From Brachypterus glaber (Eukaryota; Arthropoda; Insecta; Coleoptera; Kateretidae), in NCBI GenBank assembly GCA_958510825.1, contig OY294049.1, positions 29,707,415 to 29,771,414 on the forward strand: a DNA stretch of 64,000 bases. The letters are read 5' to 3'. The notes below the pieces were generated by a model. The model was not told where the DNA came from, ran no database searches, and was given only the letters and a program-made list of their open reading frames with translations. Positions 32,072-41,081 of this stretch are shown in pieces. Each line of letters opens with the position of its first letter. Position 1 is the first letter of the stretch. The translations under genes were made by a program, and so were the position numbers.

Positions 32072-32090
32072 GCCTACTGGGCTCATAACC
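32072..32090 (-). other. Copia primer-binding site, initiator tRNA-Met half
   Basis: Minus strand GGTTATGAGCCCAGTAGGC abuts the 5' LTR. It is complementary to the anticodon arm of initiator tRNA-Met (CTGGGCTCATAACC), the internal tRNA priming known from Drosophila copia. Confidence 0.82.
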
Positions 32091-32227
32091 TATTAAACCA
32101 CGTGTTATTCAGCACACTCTACTTTATTCCTTCTAATACTGTCAAAAATATATGTCAAGGACATGTATTCATATTTATACAATAGATGGCGTAAGGGGTT
32201 CTAATATTTGATAATACATTTATAATA
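32091..32227 (-). repeat. Copia 5' LTR
   Basis: 137 bp, no difference from the 3' LTR noticed. Followed on the + strand by the TSD GTTTT at 32228-32232. Confidence 0.88.
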
Positions 32228-32424
32228 GTTTTGTGCCTGTTTTTTTTTTTTGTAAAAAATTGGTTTGGATTTAGAATAATATATTGAAAAACGGTTAGCC
32301 CTCTACTACGCAGGCGCATTTCGGGTGCGGGTAGCTATAACTAGGCGCTCCTTTGTTTTTGTTTACCTTTCAGTAATCTGTTTGGCTTGTGGATTTTTTT
32401 GCTTTGTTCATGTGTTTTGTTAAC

Positions 32425-33000
32425 TTTTGCTGGATTCCGGGACATACAAAAATTACGGAAAATGGAGCAGCCGACAGAATAGCGAATGAAGCCTGGAAAA
32501 TCTCGTGGTTCGAGTCAAAACGCATTTCCGTGATTACAACCAAGAAACAAAAGAAATCCTATTTATGAAGTGGAAAAAAGAATGGGACAGTATGGAACAA
32601 ATTAAGGGAGTCCCTTAAAAGGACGCATGTACTGGGAAAGGACAGAATTAAAAAAGAGAACATGGTTAATAACTTAGGACTAACCAGTAAAAAAACAACA
32701 AAAATATGTCATATGAGAGGTAAACACTGCTTTACCAACTCCCACTTGTTTAAAATTAACATAAAGGAAGACCCAACAATATTCATCCTTCTATGGAGCC
32801 CTAGCTAAGACATGCTCAACCCCTATTAGCCTAAATTCCCTGCTTGTGACCCCAATAAATCCATAGCAGTAGAAATAACCAAATTCCTTCAAAATAAAAA
32901 CTTAATTGTAGAAAATCAGAAGAGGAAAGATATCGGAAAGGAAGTTACCAGAATTTAGAAGTCCACATGACCTGGCCAGAGAGCCTAGAGCAAACCCGGA
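32425..33000 (+). pseudogene. LINE ORF2 fragment with RNase H end (I-like group)
   Basis: FCWIPGHTKITENGAADRIA starts at 32425 and is the C-terminal signature of RNase H domains in I-type LINEs (WxPGHxGIxGNExAD); here N-G-A replaces N-E. After a frameshift near 32560 it continues with KWKKEWDSM, then in another frame KHCFTNSHLFKINIKEDP, the usual region after RNase H. At least two frame changes and stops. A truncated, old insertion inside element H. Confidence 0.65.
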
Positions 33001-33196
33001 GTGTTCAGTTGTATATTTATATTCAGTTTATATTATTTTACTATTTTTTTATCATTGATATTTATATTTTCCCTTATTAGTAAAACAAACTGTGATTAGA
33101 CAGACACTTTTGTGATCAAAAAGTTTTTTGACAAAAACTTTTGTGATAGACACTTGTGTAAGAATTTTAATATTTGATATATTAATCATATGTATA

Positions 33197-33421
33197 CACC
33201 GTTTTATGAGAATACGAATATGACATCACAGTGCGTAAACTAAATAGCACTCTATAGGGTCACTGGCATCTATTTCTTTTAACTTAATACATTTTTTTTA
33301 ATAGAAAATGTATACCAAAAAAAATTATTTAAAAAGTCTTCAGAAATATATGCAAATATCCATACAGAGTGCTATTTAGTTTACGCACTGTGAAGTGCGA
33401 TTTGTATTTTCTCATACAGTG
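33197..33421. mobile_element. Foldback MITE, TA-flanked, 225 bp
   Basis: Left CACCGTTTTATGAGAATACG, right (minus) CACTGTATGAGAAAATACAA; then CACAGTGCGTAAACTAAATA on both arms. TA on both sides (33195-33196 and 33422-33423). No open frame. Confidence 0.75.
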
Positions 33422-33452
33422 TATAAGATATAATATATTAAAAATCATATTT

Positions 33453-33840
33453 ATAATGACCAGAGTTGATACTTTCAATACAATAACAGGGTGGGACAAC
33501 AGGAATATTAAATTATTCCTAATTTTTGGTCAGTTTGTTTAATACATATTTATGCCGAATAAGTTTATATGTCTGTATACAGACATAATCTTATTCTCTT
33601 ATTCGGCATTGTCTGTATACAGACATAATCTTATTCGGCATAGATATGTATTAAACAAACAGCCCAAAAATTAGAAATAATTTAATATTCCTGTTGTCTG
33701 ACCCTGTTATTGTAATAAAAGTATCAACTTGGTCATTATTATTTCTTATTCGGCATAGGTATGTATTAAAGAAACTCACCAAAAATAATTTAAAATTACT
33801 CTTGTCCAACCCTGTTATCGTAATGAAAGTATCAACTCTG
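33453..33840. mobile_element. Foldback MITE with an extra third arm
   Basis: Arms 33453-33600 and 33600-33739 are inverted copies (CAGAGTTGATACTTTCAATA, CAATAACAGGGT, AATATTAAATTATT, TTATTCGGCATAG). A third, diverged half-arm in the orientation of the second follows at 33740-33840. The centre holds a duplicated GTCTGTATACAGACATAATC, itself a palindrome. Confidence 0.65.
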
Positions 33841-34031
33841 TATATTACATAATAGAGAATCTCTATGTTAGTTTCTGATATTATTCTACCAAATATTACA
33901 TACAATTTTTTTATAATAAAATTTATTAATATATTTATATACTTAATTTATTAAAACAATTTTTAAAATTAACTACTCGTCTATCCATTTTTACTTTATA
34001 TCAAGATTAATCCTATATGAAATATGTATAC

Positions 34032-34729
34032 AGTGCGGTCCAAAAGTCACCCCCCCCCCTTTTAACTTTTGAACGAGTTGAGATATCGACTTCAAATTTA
34101 GAACTCTTAAATAAGACAACTTAAACTATATTTTAGCATATATTTGATATTTTCAGCTCTTAAAATGTGGGCATGGGGGGACATTTTTGTTAAATGAAAA
34201 GGGGGGTCGTGTGATACATCATTTTAAAGCTTATAAAATTCTCTATTTACACTAACATTTTTTAATTTTTTAAAAACGTTTTTTAAGGTTTTGATTTTTC
34301 AATTTTTTGTGCTAAAACATTCGATTTTTTAAGTCTTTTTATAAATTTTTATTTATGTCAACTAAAATTAGTTTAAAAGTATAATTAACATTTTTTTATG
34401 ATGAAATTAGGCATTTTTAAAAAATTATTTATTTTTTTTAGAGGAATTTTGACATTAATACCCATTTTCAACCCCATTTTAAACCCATTTTGTTTTTATT
34501 TAAAAATATGGAGTTAAATGGAGAATTTTATAAGCTTTAAAATGATGTTTTACACGACCCCCTTTCCATTTAAAAAAATGTGACCCCATGCCCCCCTGCC
34601 CACATTTTAAGAGCTGAAAGTATTAAATATATGCTAAAAGATAGTTTAAGTTGTCTTATTTAAAAGTTCCAAATTTGAAGTCGATATCTCAACTCACCCC
34701 CCCCCCCTCTTAACTTTTGAACCGCTCTG
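34032..34729. mobile_element. Foldback MITE, TA-flanked, C-tract type (copy 2)
   Basis: Ends CAGTGCGGTCCAAAAGT and (minus) CAGAGCGGTTCAAAAGT, TA outside both (34030-34031, 34730-34731). Same arms as 4428-5022, including the C-run and the subterminal GGGCATGGGGGG-like block. It has a longer centre than copy 1 (about 100 bp more). Confidence 0.8.
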
Positions 34730-34984
34730 TATAAACATTAAATAAAAATTGATATATATATATATATTAAGATTACTACAGTAAAATTTTGGTTTTAAAG
34801 GTCTTCGTATGTCCCAAGGTTGCTCCAGCTAAGGCTATTTTAGTATTATATATTTTCTTTGATGCATACTTCCTTATGCTTATCTGCACATAAACTCGCA
34901 TTTTTATTTCCATAAGTTGGTTATTATCATACTGGATGGCATAATTTCATTACTCTACAATTAAAGACATTAATACTATCAATT

Positions 34985-35345
34985 AAAAAGTAATGGGAAA
35001 ATCCCCATCCAAAACCTATAAATATCTACATGTTTTATAGAAAACGTTTGTAATCCTATAAAATTGTTTTATAGGTCGAAGTAGGAATTTTTTTATGAAT
35101 TGTGTACCTATAGGTTTTTTGGAAAACCTTTGTCCAAAAAAAAATGTGAAAACTTATAGATACTTACACGTTTCATAGGGATTGTCCTACTAAAAATTTC
35201 CAGTAGGTCTAGGAAAATATATGTTCAAAAACATAGAAAACTTATAGATGCCTACGTTTCATATAGATTTTTCTACTTAAACTTATAACAACAAAACAAA
35301 ACAATTGAATAGGTTTATGCATAGGGATTTTCCAATAGGTCTCTA
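34985..35345. repeat. Degenerate tandem repeat (AACTTATAGAT.CYTACRYGTTTCATA)
   Basis: Words like AAAACCTATAAATATCTACA, AAAACTTATAGATACTTACA and AAAACTTATAGATGCCTACG, each followed by TTTYATAG and a TCCTACT-like string, recur about every 110-130 bp. Noncoding, within element H. Confidence 0.45.
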
Positions 35346-35534
35346 TAATAGGTCCTTTTTGACTGAGAAAGCTGATATGGTCACTACACCACTTGGTTTG
35401 GTTTGTTTTTTATTTATTTATATATAGTCATATATTGTTTTTAGATTTATATTCAGTAAAAATCAAAAGTTTATTTATATTTTTCAAAGTTAACCTCATC
35501 TTGTGATTTTGACGTCTGTGTTAAAACTTCACTG

Positions 35535-35690
35535 TCCAAGATAACCAACGTAAAAAAAAACACCAGATAATACCAATAAAACTGTGGATGTTACTGTAAA
35601 CAGAGACACGAAAATTCGAGAGAGAGGGAGAGTCGCATGTGTTAGTCACTTTGAATACGTTAATATTTTATCTAGTATGTAAAATCTGTG
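35535..35690 (-). repeat. Right terminal inverted repeat of element H
   Basis: Reverse complement of 27599-27770 with small indels; ends AAATCTGTG at 35690, followed by the TSD CTGGATAC. Confidence 0.8.
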
Positions 35691-35698
35691 CTGGATAC

Positions 35699-36552
35699 AA
35701 AAAAGAATCTTCAGTACAAGAAAAACCAAACAATAAAGAAAAAAGTACAGCCAAAGAAAAAATCCCAAAAAAAAATAGAAAATGCTGATAAGTATATATT
35801 TTTATTTTTTTATATAAAATACTGTATTTTAGGGTATTTTTACGTAACATTAATTAAACTCACAAAGGTTAGTAACAAATTCAAATAATAAAATATTTCG
35901 ATTTAAGTCATTTTGTTTTAATTATATTTTCATTTTAAGGCAAAACACATTCTTGATTTTTTTTCTGGAATGTTAACATATAGAGCTTTTGTGTGTAAAA
36001 ATTTCAGATTTTTAAAATTGGTCAAGACTGAGTAATAGAGGCTCAAAATAGGGTATTTTCGAAAAAGTAATATTTTCAAAGTGCTGTAAAAAATTTATAA
36101 ATAAATATTTTGGTTTAAAACTTTTACAGTTCATAGTAATTATATAGAACTTTTTACAAAAAAAAATTGAACCCTATAAAAAAATATTGAAATTTAAAAA
36201 TCGTGATTTTGTTGAATTTTATATTAAACTTTGGATACCATTTTAATCTATTTTAATTTTTTTGGTAAAAAAGTGTATTCAGCAAGAAAGGTAGCCCAAT
36301 AATTGATTAAAAAACCTACGTTTGTTCCATATCGCTATCTCATTTAACAACCAAGATATATCAAGTTTCCCAACATCCAAAAATCAGAAAAATTCAAATT
36401 TTGGAGGGTTCCCACCCCCAAAAGAAGCAATATAAAAATAAAACAAAAATGGTTTTAGAGTACACATATATAGGTTTAACAACAGGCAAAAAATTATTGA
36501 ATTTAAAAATAGTCGAGCGCCCTATGCTGGACGAATTTCAATGGACCACGCC
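35699..36552 (+). repeat. T copy 1: transposase C-terminal end and right inverted repeat
   Basis: 35699-35788 continues the T transposase frame after element H (Lys-rich tail, stop TGA at 35786-35788, as in copy 2 at 51990-51992). From about 35780 to 36552 it is the right terminal inverted repeat, ending GGACCACGCC. The gene's stop codon thus lies at the inner edge of the repeat. Confidence 0.75.
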
Positions 36553-37048
36553 AGAGCAGTAAATATAAATATATATTTTATAGTAGTAAAATTATTAATT
36601 ACAGTCACTACAATACAAAAAGCCGTATCTCCAACGCCAAAGGTCTTATATTTTTTTACTAATGAATTATTGTTTTAAATTTCAAATTTTTTGTTTTTGC
36701 ATTTTTGGATTTGAAATGTCATAAAACATCGAGAAAATGTAAAAGAAGTGAGTGTTAAAAAAATCTGTCTCTCTGCCCTCTGTTTAAAAACCTTGTAACC
36801 TTTAAACGAAAGGTCAGATTTAAAAAATTTTAATATGTGATTCAGGACCTTCGTAGTTTTTCTGATGTCAAATATGGTTTACATTGGGATAAGGTAATGG
36901 GGACAAAGGAGGCATTATTATTGATCGTAGGATAAAACTTCCTGCACCGATAAAAAGTGTTTTTTTATTTTCTATTAAAATTTTAATTAATTTTAGATTT
37001 TAAGCTTTCACGGCCATGAAGATATAAAGAACTTTCACTTTCGGGTTT

Positions 37049-37297
37049 AGAAAGAAACAAATTTCCTTATCGGCAGTAGCCGAACATGTACATGAAACAG
37101 GTCATAAAATCAATTTGTCTGAAACAAAACAAATATTAACAGAAAATAGAAAAATGCCAAGGAAGATACGGGAATCGATAGAAATCATCAAGCATCCTAA
37201 CAATATCAATCGGGACACTGGTTACCACTTACCTGCTATATGGAAGTCTTTGATAGGAAAAACCTCGTCACGGGTGAATAACCACAACTCGTCATAA
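37049..37297 (+). pseudogene. Penelope-like endonuclease C-terminus
   Basis: Frame with AVAEHVHETGHKINL, then KMPRKIRESIEIIKHPNNIN, DTGYHLPAIWKSL, stop near 37297. This is the conserved end of Penelope-like GIY-YIG endonuclease domains (AxAEHxxxTGH, RExIEIxK, LPxxW). About 83 codons remain of a protein usually well over 600, so it is not functional. Confidence 0.8.
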
Positions 37298-37340
37298 ATA
37301 GTGACACAAGTTGATTCGAAACTTAGTTTCAGATTAATCC

Positions 37341-37375
37341 CTGAAGATGTCTCTAGTAGTAAGAGACGAAACGTC
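37341..37375 (+). other. Hammerhead-like motif of the Penelope element
   Basis: CTGAAGA, one T, GTCTC, nine bases, GAGAC, GAAACGTC: conserved core boxes around a five-pair stem II, the hammerhead layout known in Penelope-like terminal repeats. Stems I and III and the cleavage site were not modelled. Confidence 0.5.
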
Positions 37376-37667
37376 GGAAAGTGAAAATCCATTAACACGG
37401 TCTAAACCCGAAAGTGAAAGTTCTTTATATTTTAATTAATTTTGTTGCATGATAAAAATTGTTACCTTTCGATCAATAATAAGCCAGTTATTGCCAAAAA
37501 TATTGTTTTTTTACCCCCTTTTCCCCCCTTGCTGCTCTCCAATGTTAACACCCACTTTTTCACATTTTATCGACGTTTCATGACATTTCAATTTCATTTC
37601 AAATCCAAAAATGCAAAAAAAAAAATAAATTTCGCTCGACTTCACCAACAATTATCATTATCATTAT

Positions 37668-37917
37668 AATAATTAATAATTATTAATTATTAATTATTAA
37701 TTATTAATTATTAATTATTAATTATTAATTATTAATTATTAATTATTAATTATTAATTATTAATTATTAATTATTAATTATTAATTATTAATTATTAATT
37801 ATTAATTATTAATTATTAATTATTAATTATTAATTATTAATTAATAATTAATAATTAATAATTAATAATTAATAATTAATAATTAATAATTAATAATTAA
37901 TAATTAATAATTAATAA
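37668..37917. repeat. Heptanucleotide array that switches strand
   Basis: About 170 bp of (ATTAATT)n is followed from about 37840 by about 75 bp of its reverse complement (AATTAAT)n, so the array can fold on itself. It abuts the truncated transposase fragment at about 37920. Confidence 0.9.
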
Positions 37918-37920
37918 TAA

Positions 37921-38328
37921 GATAGATTCGTCACTAAACAAAATTTTGGTAGAAAAGTCCTCGTCATCCCCTGTTAATTCCAAAAGTTCATCACAAAATC
38001 GAACCCTATTTTCAAAATCCCTCCCATGTAACTCTTGATTAAGACATAATTTATACGGATGTAATTTAGAATTTTTAATAACCCTACTAACTGATGTGCG
38101 TGATAAATGATGTTCCCTTGCGATTATCCTTGTAGACGTGTGGGGATCATTGATAACTGCTTCTTGAATTATATTTATAGTTTCAGGATCTTTGGTTACT
38201 GGACTTTCGCAAACTTTTTTTATGTCCCTCACTCCTAACAATTCTTCGTACGCTAAAGTAACTAATACTATCATCGGGGAACTTTTCTACTATTCTTCTC
38301 GTTGTTTCTTTACTTCTAAAGTTATCAT
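37921..38328 (-). pseudogene. Mariner-type transposase, N-terminal fragment
   Basis: ATG at 38328. Compared with the copy at 40754 plus 45453 it has a deletion of about 46 bp after the seventh codon and a second small deletion near 38245. Helix-turn-helix region: TSTRIIAREHHLSRTSVSRV. It ends just after the first catalytic block (ILFSDES). Here the frame into SDES is intact, unlike the other copy. Confidence 0.75.
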
Positions 38329-38797
38329 TTTGGCATTCAAAACTTGGTTTTATAAAAATCTTGCTTTGTTAATTTTTTGATTATAATGTAAAATCAAATT
38401 TGACATTTATTGTCATCATATACGACTTATTTAAAAAAATTAATTTCAAGGCATCCTACTCTTTTGCCATAGCGGGGTCATTCCATTATGCAATTGCCCT
38501 TTTTTAAGGTTTTATAAAATTAAGAATTTAAATCGAAAATTATTGTTTTTAGTGAAAAAAACTATCATATGATAAAGAAAAATTGTTACTTTTTTTAATT
38601 TAGGCATTTGAAAGTATTGTTATGCTTTTAAAAGTGCATGTGTGGAGCTCCAGCTCAAAACCAAAAAAGGAGTAGAAAACTTTTGTTTTGGGTCAATTGA
38701 AGATAATTAGGACCATATTGACTGGTAAAAGTTTCATGTTGATATCTTTGTTAATAACTCCACAGTTTGACTGATTTGTCTACCGTGGGACACCGTG
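37921..38797 (-). mobile_element. Mariner-type element, inverted 5' fragment
   Basis: Minus strand. Terminal CACGGTGTCCCACGGTAGAC at 38797-38778, about 470 bp of terminal repeat, then the first third of the transposase, cut at the heptamer array. It is the mirror of 40284-40774 and lies inside a larger inverted duplication. Confidence 0.75.
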
Positions 38798-39089
38798 TAT
38801 AGGTTTAACAACACACAAAAAATTAATTTATTTGGAACTGGTCGAGCGCCCGAATAATTTAAAATTGGACGGTTCTCAATGGATTACTTCAATTTGTAGA
38901 TTATAAAATTCTCTACAAAAATATTTATACAAATATTTTTTTATTTTGCTTAGTTTGTTCCTAAAAAGTAAATAAATAAAAAAGATATAAAATTAAAGTA
39001 CACAGTGTAAACTTTTTTCCCGAGCCCAAAAAATATATTCTTATCAATTTAAAGGCGCAGAATCCAAATTTGACCTTAAAAAAAATTCA
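38330..39089 (-). repeat. Left arm of a large inverted duplication
   Basis: Reverse complement of about 40001-40774 with few differences. From outside in, it covers the mariner terminal repeat (to 38797), the first about 90 bp of element T, and about 190 bp of the DNA left of T. Since all three are in the duplicated unit, the duplication happened after T and the mariner had inserted. Confidence 0.82.
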
Positions 39090-39439
39090 AATTCAAAGTC
39101 TTATTTTTTAAATTTTAGTACATGCAATTATGCCAATTTAAAAATAATTTATAAAACAAAATAATGTGTATTTTTTTTGTTGTTTTAATGGTTCTACATC
39201 ATAAAAGTGTTACTTTATTACATAAGAACCATAATACGTAACATTTTTTTAGTTCATTTTTGACCCCCTAGTAATGATTTTTGACAATTTTTAGCATGAG
39301 TACGTGGCGATAAGCTGGTCCCCTTATGCACCCTTCTTCTTACCCTCCACCCCTACTTAGTTTTGTCACATTATCCATTTTTTTTAATATTTTTTTTTTT
39401 TTCATAATATCCCTATTTATTCTACCTATGAATTTAAAG

Positions 39440-39655
39440 ATTCTGTTTTAAGTTGGATATTTTTTAACTAATATTGAGTCGCCGAATCCAAATTTGTCCT
39501 TGGAATATTTTTGTCTCCCATGATTTTAGAAAAAGAGAGATAAAATAATGATTTTTTAACATTTTTATCTTATTTTTCTCAGAATACTTAGGTAATAGAA
39601 ATATTCTGAGGCCAGATTCGGTTTCAGCGACCCAAAATTAGTTAAAAAACATATG
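39440..39655. mobile_element. Small foldback element
   Basis: TTTTTTAACTAATATTGAGTCGCCGAATCC at the left corresponds to the minus-strand TTTTTTAACTAATTTTGGGT then CGCTGAAACC at the right, followed on both arms by a GGAATATTT or AGAATATTT word. About 190-215 bp, no open frame. Confidence 0.55.
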
Positions 39656-39848
39656 ACTCCAATCGGGGCAAGAAACCGTGTTGCCTAGTGTTATTAATTA
39701 AATTAAAAATTATTAAATTAAAAATTGGTTCGAAAGTCAATTAAAGCCGGTGGTTCCCTCTACTACTAGCCCATACAAGTCCTGGACTTAGGGGATGCTT
39801 AATTAAGTAGAATAGTACCTGGTTAAACAAAATGTAAACAAAATGTAA
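39656..39848. other. Unique-looking spacer of the inverted duplication
   Basis: No gene or repeat recognised; part of the central stretch not shared by the two arms. Confidence 0.4.
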
Positions 39849-39990
39849 ATAATTAATAATTAATAATTAATAATTAATAATTAATAATTAATAATTAATA
39901 ATTAATAATTAATAATTAATAATTAATAATTAATAATTAATAATTAATAATTAATAATTAATAATTAATAATTAATAATTAATAATTAAT
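39849..39990. repeat. Heptanucleotide array (AATTAAT)n
   Basis: About 20 units, same unit as the right half of 37668-37917. It adjoins the inner end of the right duplication arm. Confidence 0.9.
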
Positions 39991-40000
39991 ATTTTTTTTT

Positions 40001-40774
40001 AAGGTCAAATTTGGATTCTGCGCCTTTAAATTGATAAGAAGAATATATTTTTTGGTCTCGGGAAAAAAGTTTACACTGTGTACTTTAATTTTATATCTTT
40101 TTCATTTATTTACTTTTTAGGAACAAACTAAGCAAAATAAAAAAATATTTGTATAAATATTTTTGTAGAGAATTTTATAATCTACAAATTAAAGTAATCC
40201 ATTGAGAACCGTCCAATTTTAAATTATTTGGGCGCTCGACCAGTTCCAAATAAATTAATTTTTTGTGTGTTGTTAAACCTATACACGGTGTCCCACGGTA
40301 GACAAATCAGTCAAACTGTGGCGTTATTAACAAAGATATCAACATGAAACTTTTACCAGTCAATATGGACCTAATTATCTTCAATTGACCCAAAACAAAA
40401 GTTTTCTACTCTTTTTTGGTTTTGAGCTAGAGCTCCACACATGCACTTTTAAAAGCATAACAATACTTTCAAATGCCAAAATTAAAAAAAAAGTAACAAT
40501 TTTTCTTTATCATATGATAGTTTTTTTCACTAAAAACAATAATTTTCGATTTAAATTCTTAATTTTATAAAACCTTAAAAAAGGGCAATTGCATAATGGA
40601 ATAACCCCGCTATGGCAAATGAGTAGGATGCCTTGAAATTAAATTTTTTAAATAAGTCGTATATGATTACAATAAATGTCAAATTTGATTTTACATTATA
40701 ATCAAAAAATTAACAAAGCAAGATTTTTATAAAACCAAGTTTTGAATGCCAAAATGATAACTTTAGAAGTAAAG
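40001..40774 (+). repeat. Right arm of the large inverted duplication
   Basis: Mirror of 38330-39089. It contains DNA left of T, the T left end (from 40193) and the mariner left end (from 40284) up to the LINE 2 insertion point at 40774. Confidence 0.82.
40754..40774 (+). pseudogene. Mariner-type transposase, first seven codons
   Basis: ATG at 40754, MITLEVK, ending at AAAG (40771-40774), the target duplication of LINE 2. The frame continues exactly at 45453 after LINE 2 and the second AAAG (45449-45452). Confidence 0.7.
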
Positions 40775-40970
40775 TAAATATCAAGTTTGTGGGATATTTT
40801 TAACAATAATGGTTTTAACTACGTGCATTTAATGTCCAAACTGTGAACAAACTGTGAAGAAAACTTGATTTAAAAAATTGAGAAAAAAAAAGGGAAAAAA
40901 TAAAGGCACATATCAAAATAAATAAATAAATTTTGGAAAAAAAATAAAAAAGAAAAAAAAGCATTAATCC

Positions 40971-41040
40971 TGCCGTGACTCGAACCGGGGACCGCCGCGT
41001 GGAGGACCGGTGTCATATGCACTCGTATACGGAGCTCTTC
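40971..41040 (-). other. tRNA-like stretch in the LINE 2 5' UTR (weak)
   Basis: Minus strand CCCCGGTTCGAGTCACGGCA resembles a tRNA T-arm/B box (GGTTCGANTCC), with GGTCCTCCACGCGGCGG upstream. A cloverleaf could not be completed by hand: the T stem has mismatches. Possibly tRNA- or SINE-derived. Confidence 0.3.
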
Positions 41041-41081
41041 GCATTTCGTAAAATACTTTACGTATTTAACGCGTAAGCAAA

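Larger units (their letters stand above)
27872..32227 (-). mobile_element. Ty1/copia LTR retrotransposon, complete but decayed
   Basis: 137-bp LTRs at 27872-28008 and 32091-32227 are identical by eye; GTTTT lies outside both ends (27867-27871, 32228-32232), a 5-bp TSD. PBS and polypurine tract abut the LTRs exactly. Domain order on the minus strand is gag, protease, integrase, RT, RNase H, the copia order. At least three in-frame stops (31996-31998, 29082-29084, 28836-28838) and about four frameshifts break the single expected frame. Confidence 0.92.
27599..35690. mobile_element. Element H: long-TIR DNA transposon with 8-bp TSD
   Basis: CTGGATAC at 27591-27598 and 35691-35698 is a perfect 8-bp duplication; element T copy 2 shows the empty site (CTGGATAT). 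Ends: CACAGATTTCATATACTAG and, on the minus strand, CACAGATTTTACATACTAG. The inverted repeats run about 175 bp (to about 27770 and from about 35535), with GACTAAC.CATGCGACTCTC and TTTACAGTAACATCCACAG on both. Without the copia provirus about 3.7 kb remains, containing a LINE fragment and MITEs but no transposase I recognise, so it is probably non-autonomous. An 8-bp TSD fits hAT, P or Mutator-like groups; the long TIR leans to Mutator-like (inference). Confidence 0.8.
23012..36552 (+). mobile_element. Element T copy 1, DNA transposon of unassigned superfamily
   Basis: Left end AGTAATCCATTGAGAACC, right end (minus strand) GGCGTGGTCCATTGAAATTC. The ends lie in inverted repeats of about 790 bp. 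Apparent 6-bp TSD AGAGGA/AGAGCA (23006-23011, 36553-36558; one mismatch). Removing the foldback (23479-24561) and element H (27599-35690) with their duplications leaves about 4.36 kb. It carries a broken transposase-like gene. A degenerate second copy of the terminal sequence lies just inside the left repeat (about 24900-25060). Confidence 0.75.
36995..37430 (+). mobile_element. 5'-truncated Penelope-like element with inverted end piece
   Basis: TTTAATTAATTTT on both sides (36982-36994, 37431-37443) is a 13-bp TSD. The first about 50 bp is the reverse complement of the 3' end: AAAGAACTTTCACTTTCGGG near 37027 against CCCGAAAGTGAAAGTTCTTT near 37408. Then come the endonuclease C-terminus, a 3' region and the hammerhead-like motif. 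Truncation with an inverted terminal piece is a known outcome of Penelope-type insertion. Confidence 0.78.
36650..37645. mobile_element. Foldback repeat split by a Penelope insertion
   Basis: The left arm (about 36660-36994) and right arm (about 37444-37645) are inverted copies: GCATTTTTGGATTTGAAATG, AAAACATCGAGAAAATGTAA and GGTAATGGGGACAAAGGAGG-type words match on opposite strands. The Penelope fragment 36995-37430 sits at its centre, flanked by a 13-bp duplication. Confidence 0.55.

Noticed and set aside
35688..35888. Lys-rich 66-codon frame after element H as a separate gene
   Set aside because: It is the C-terminal end of the T transposase continued past the H insertion.
37668..37917. 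Regular short repeats resembling a CRISPR array
   Set aside because: Units are 7-bp direct repeats without spacers, in a eukaryotic genome.
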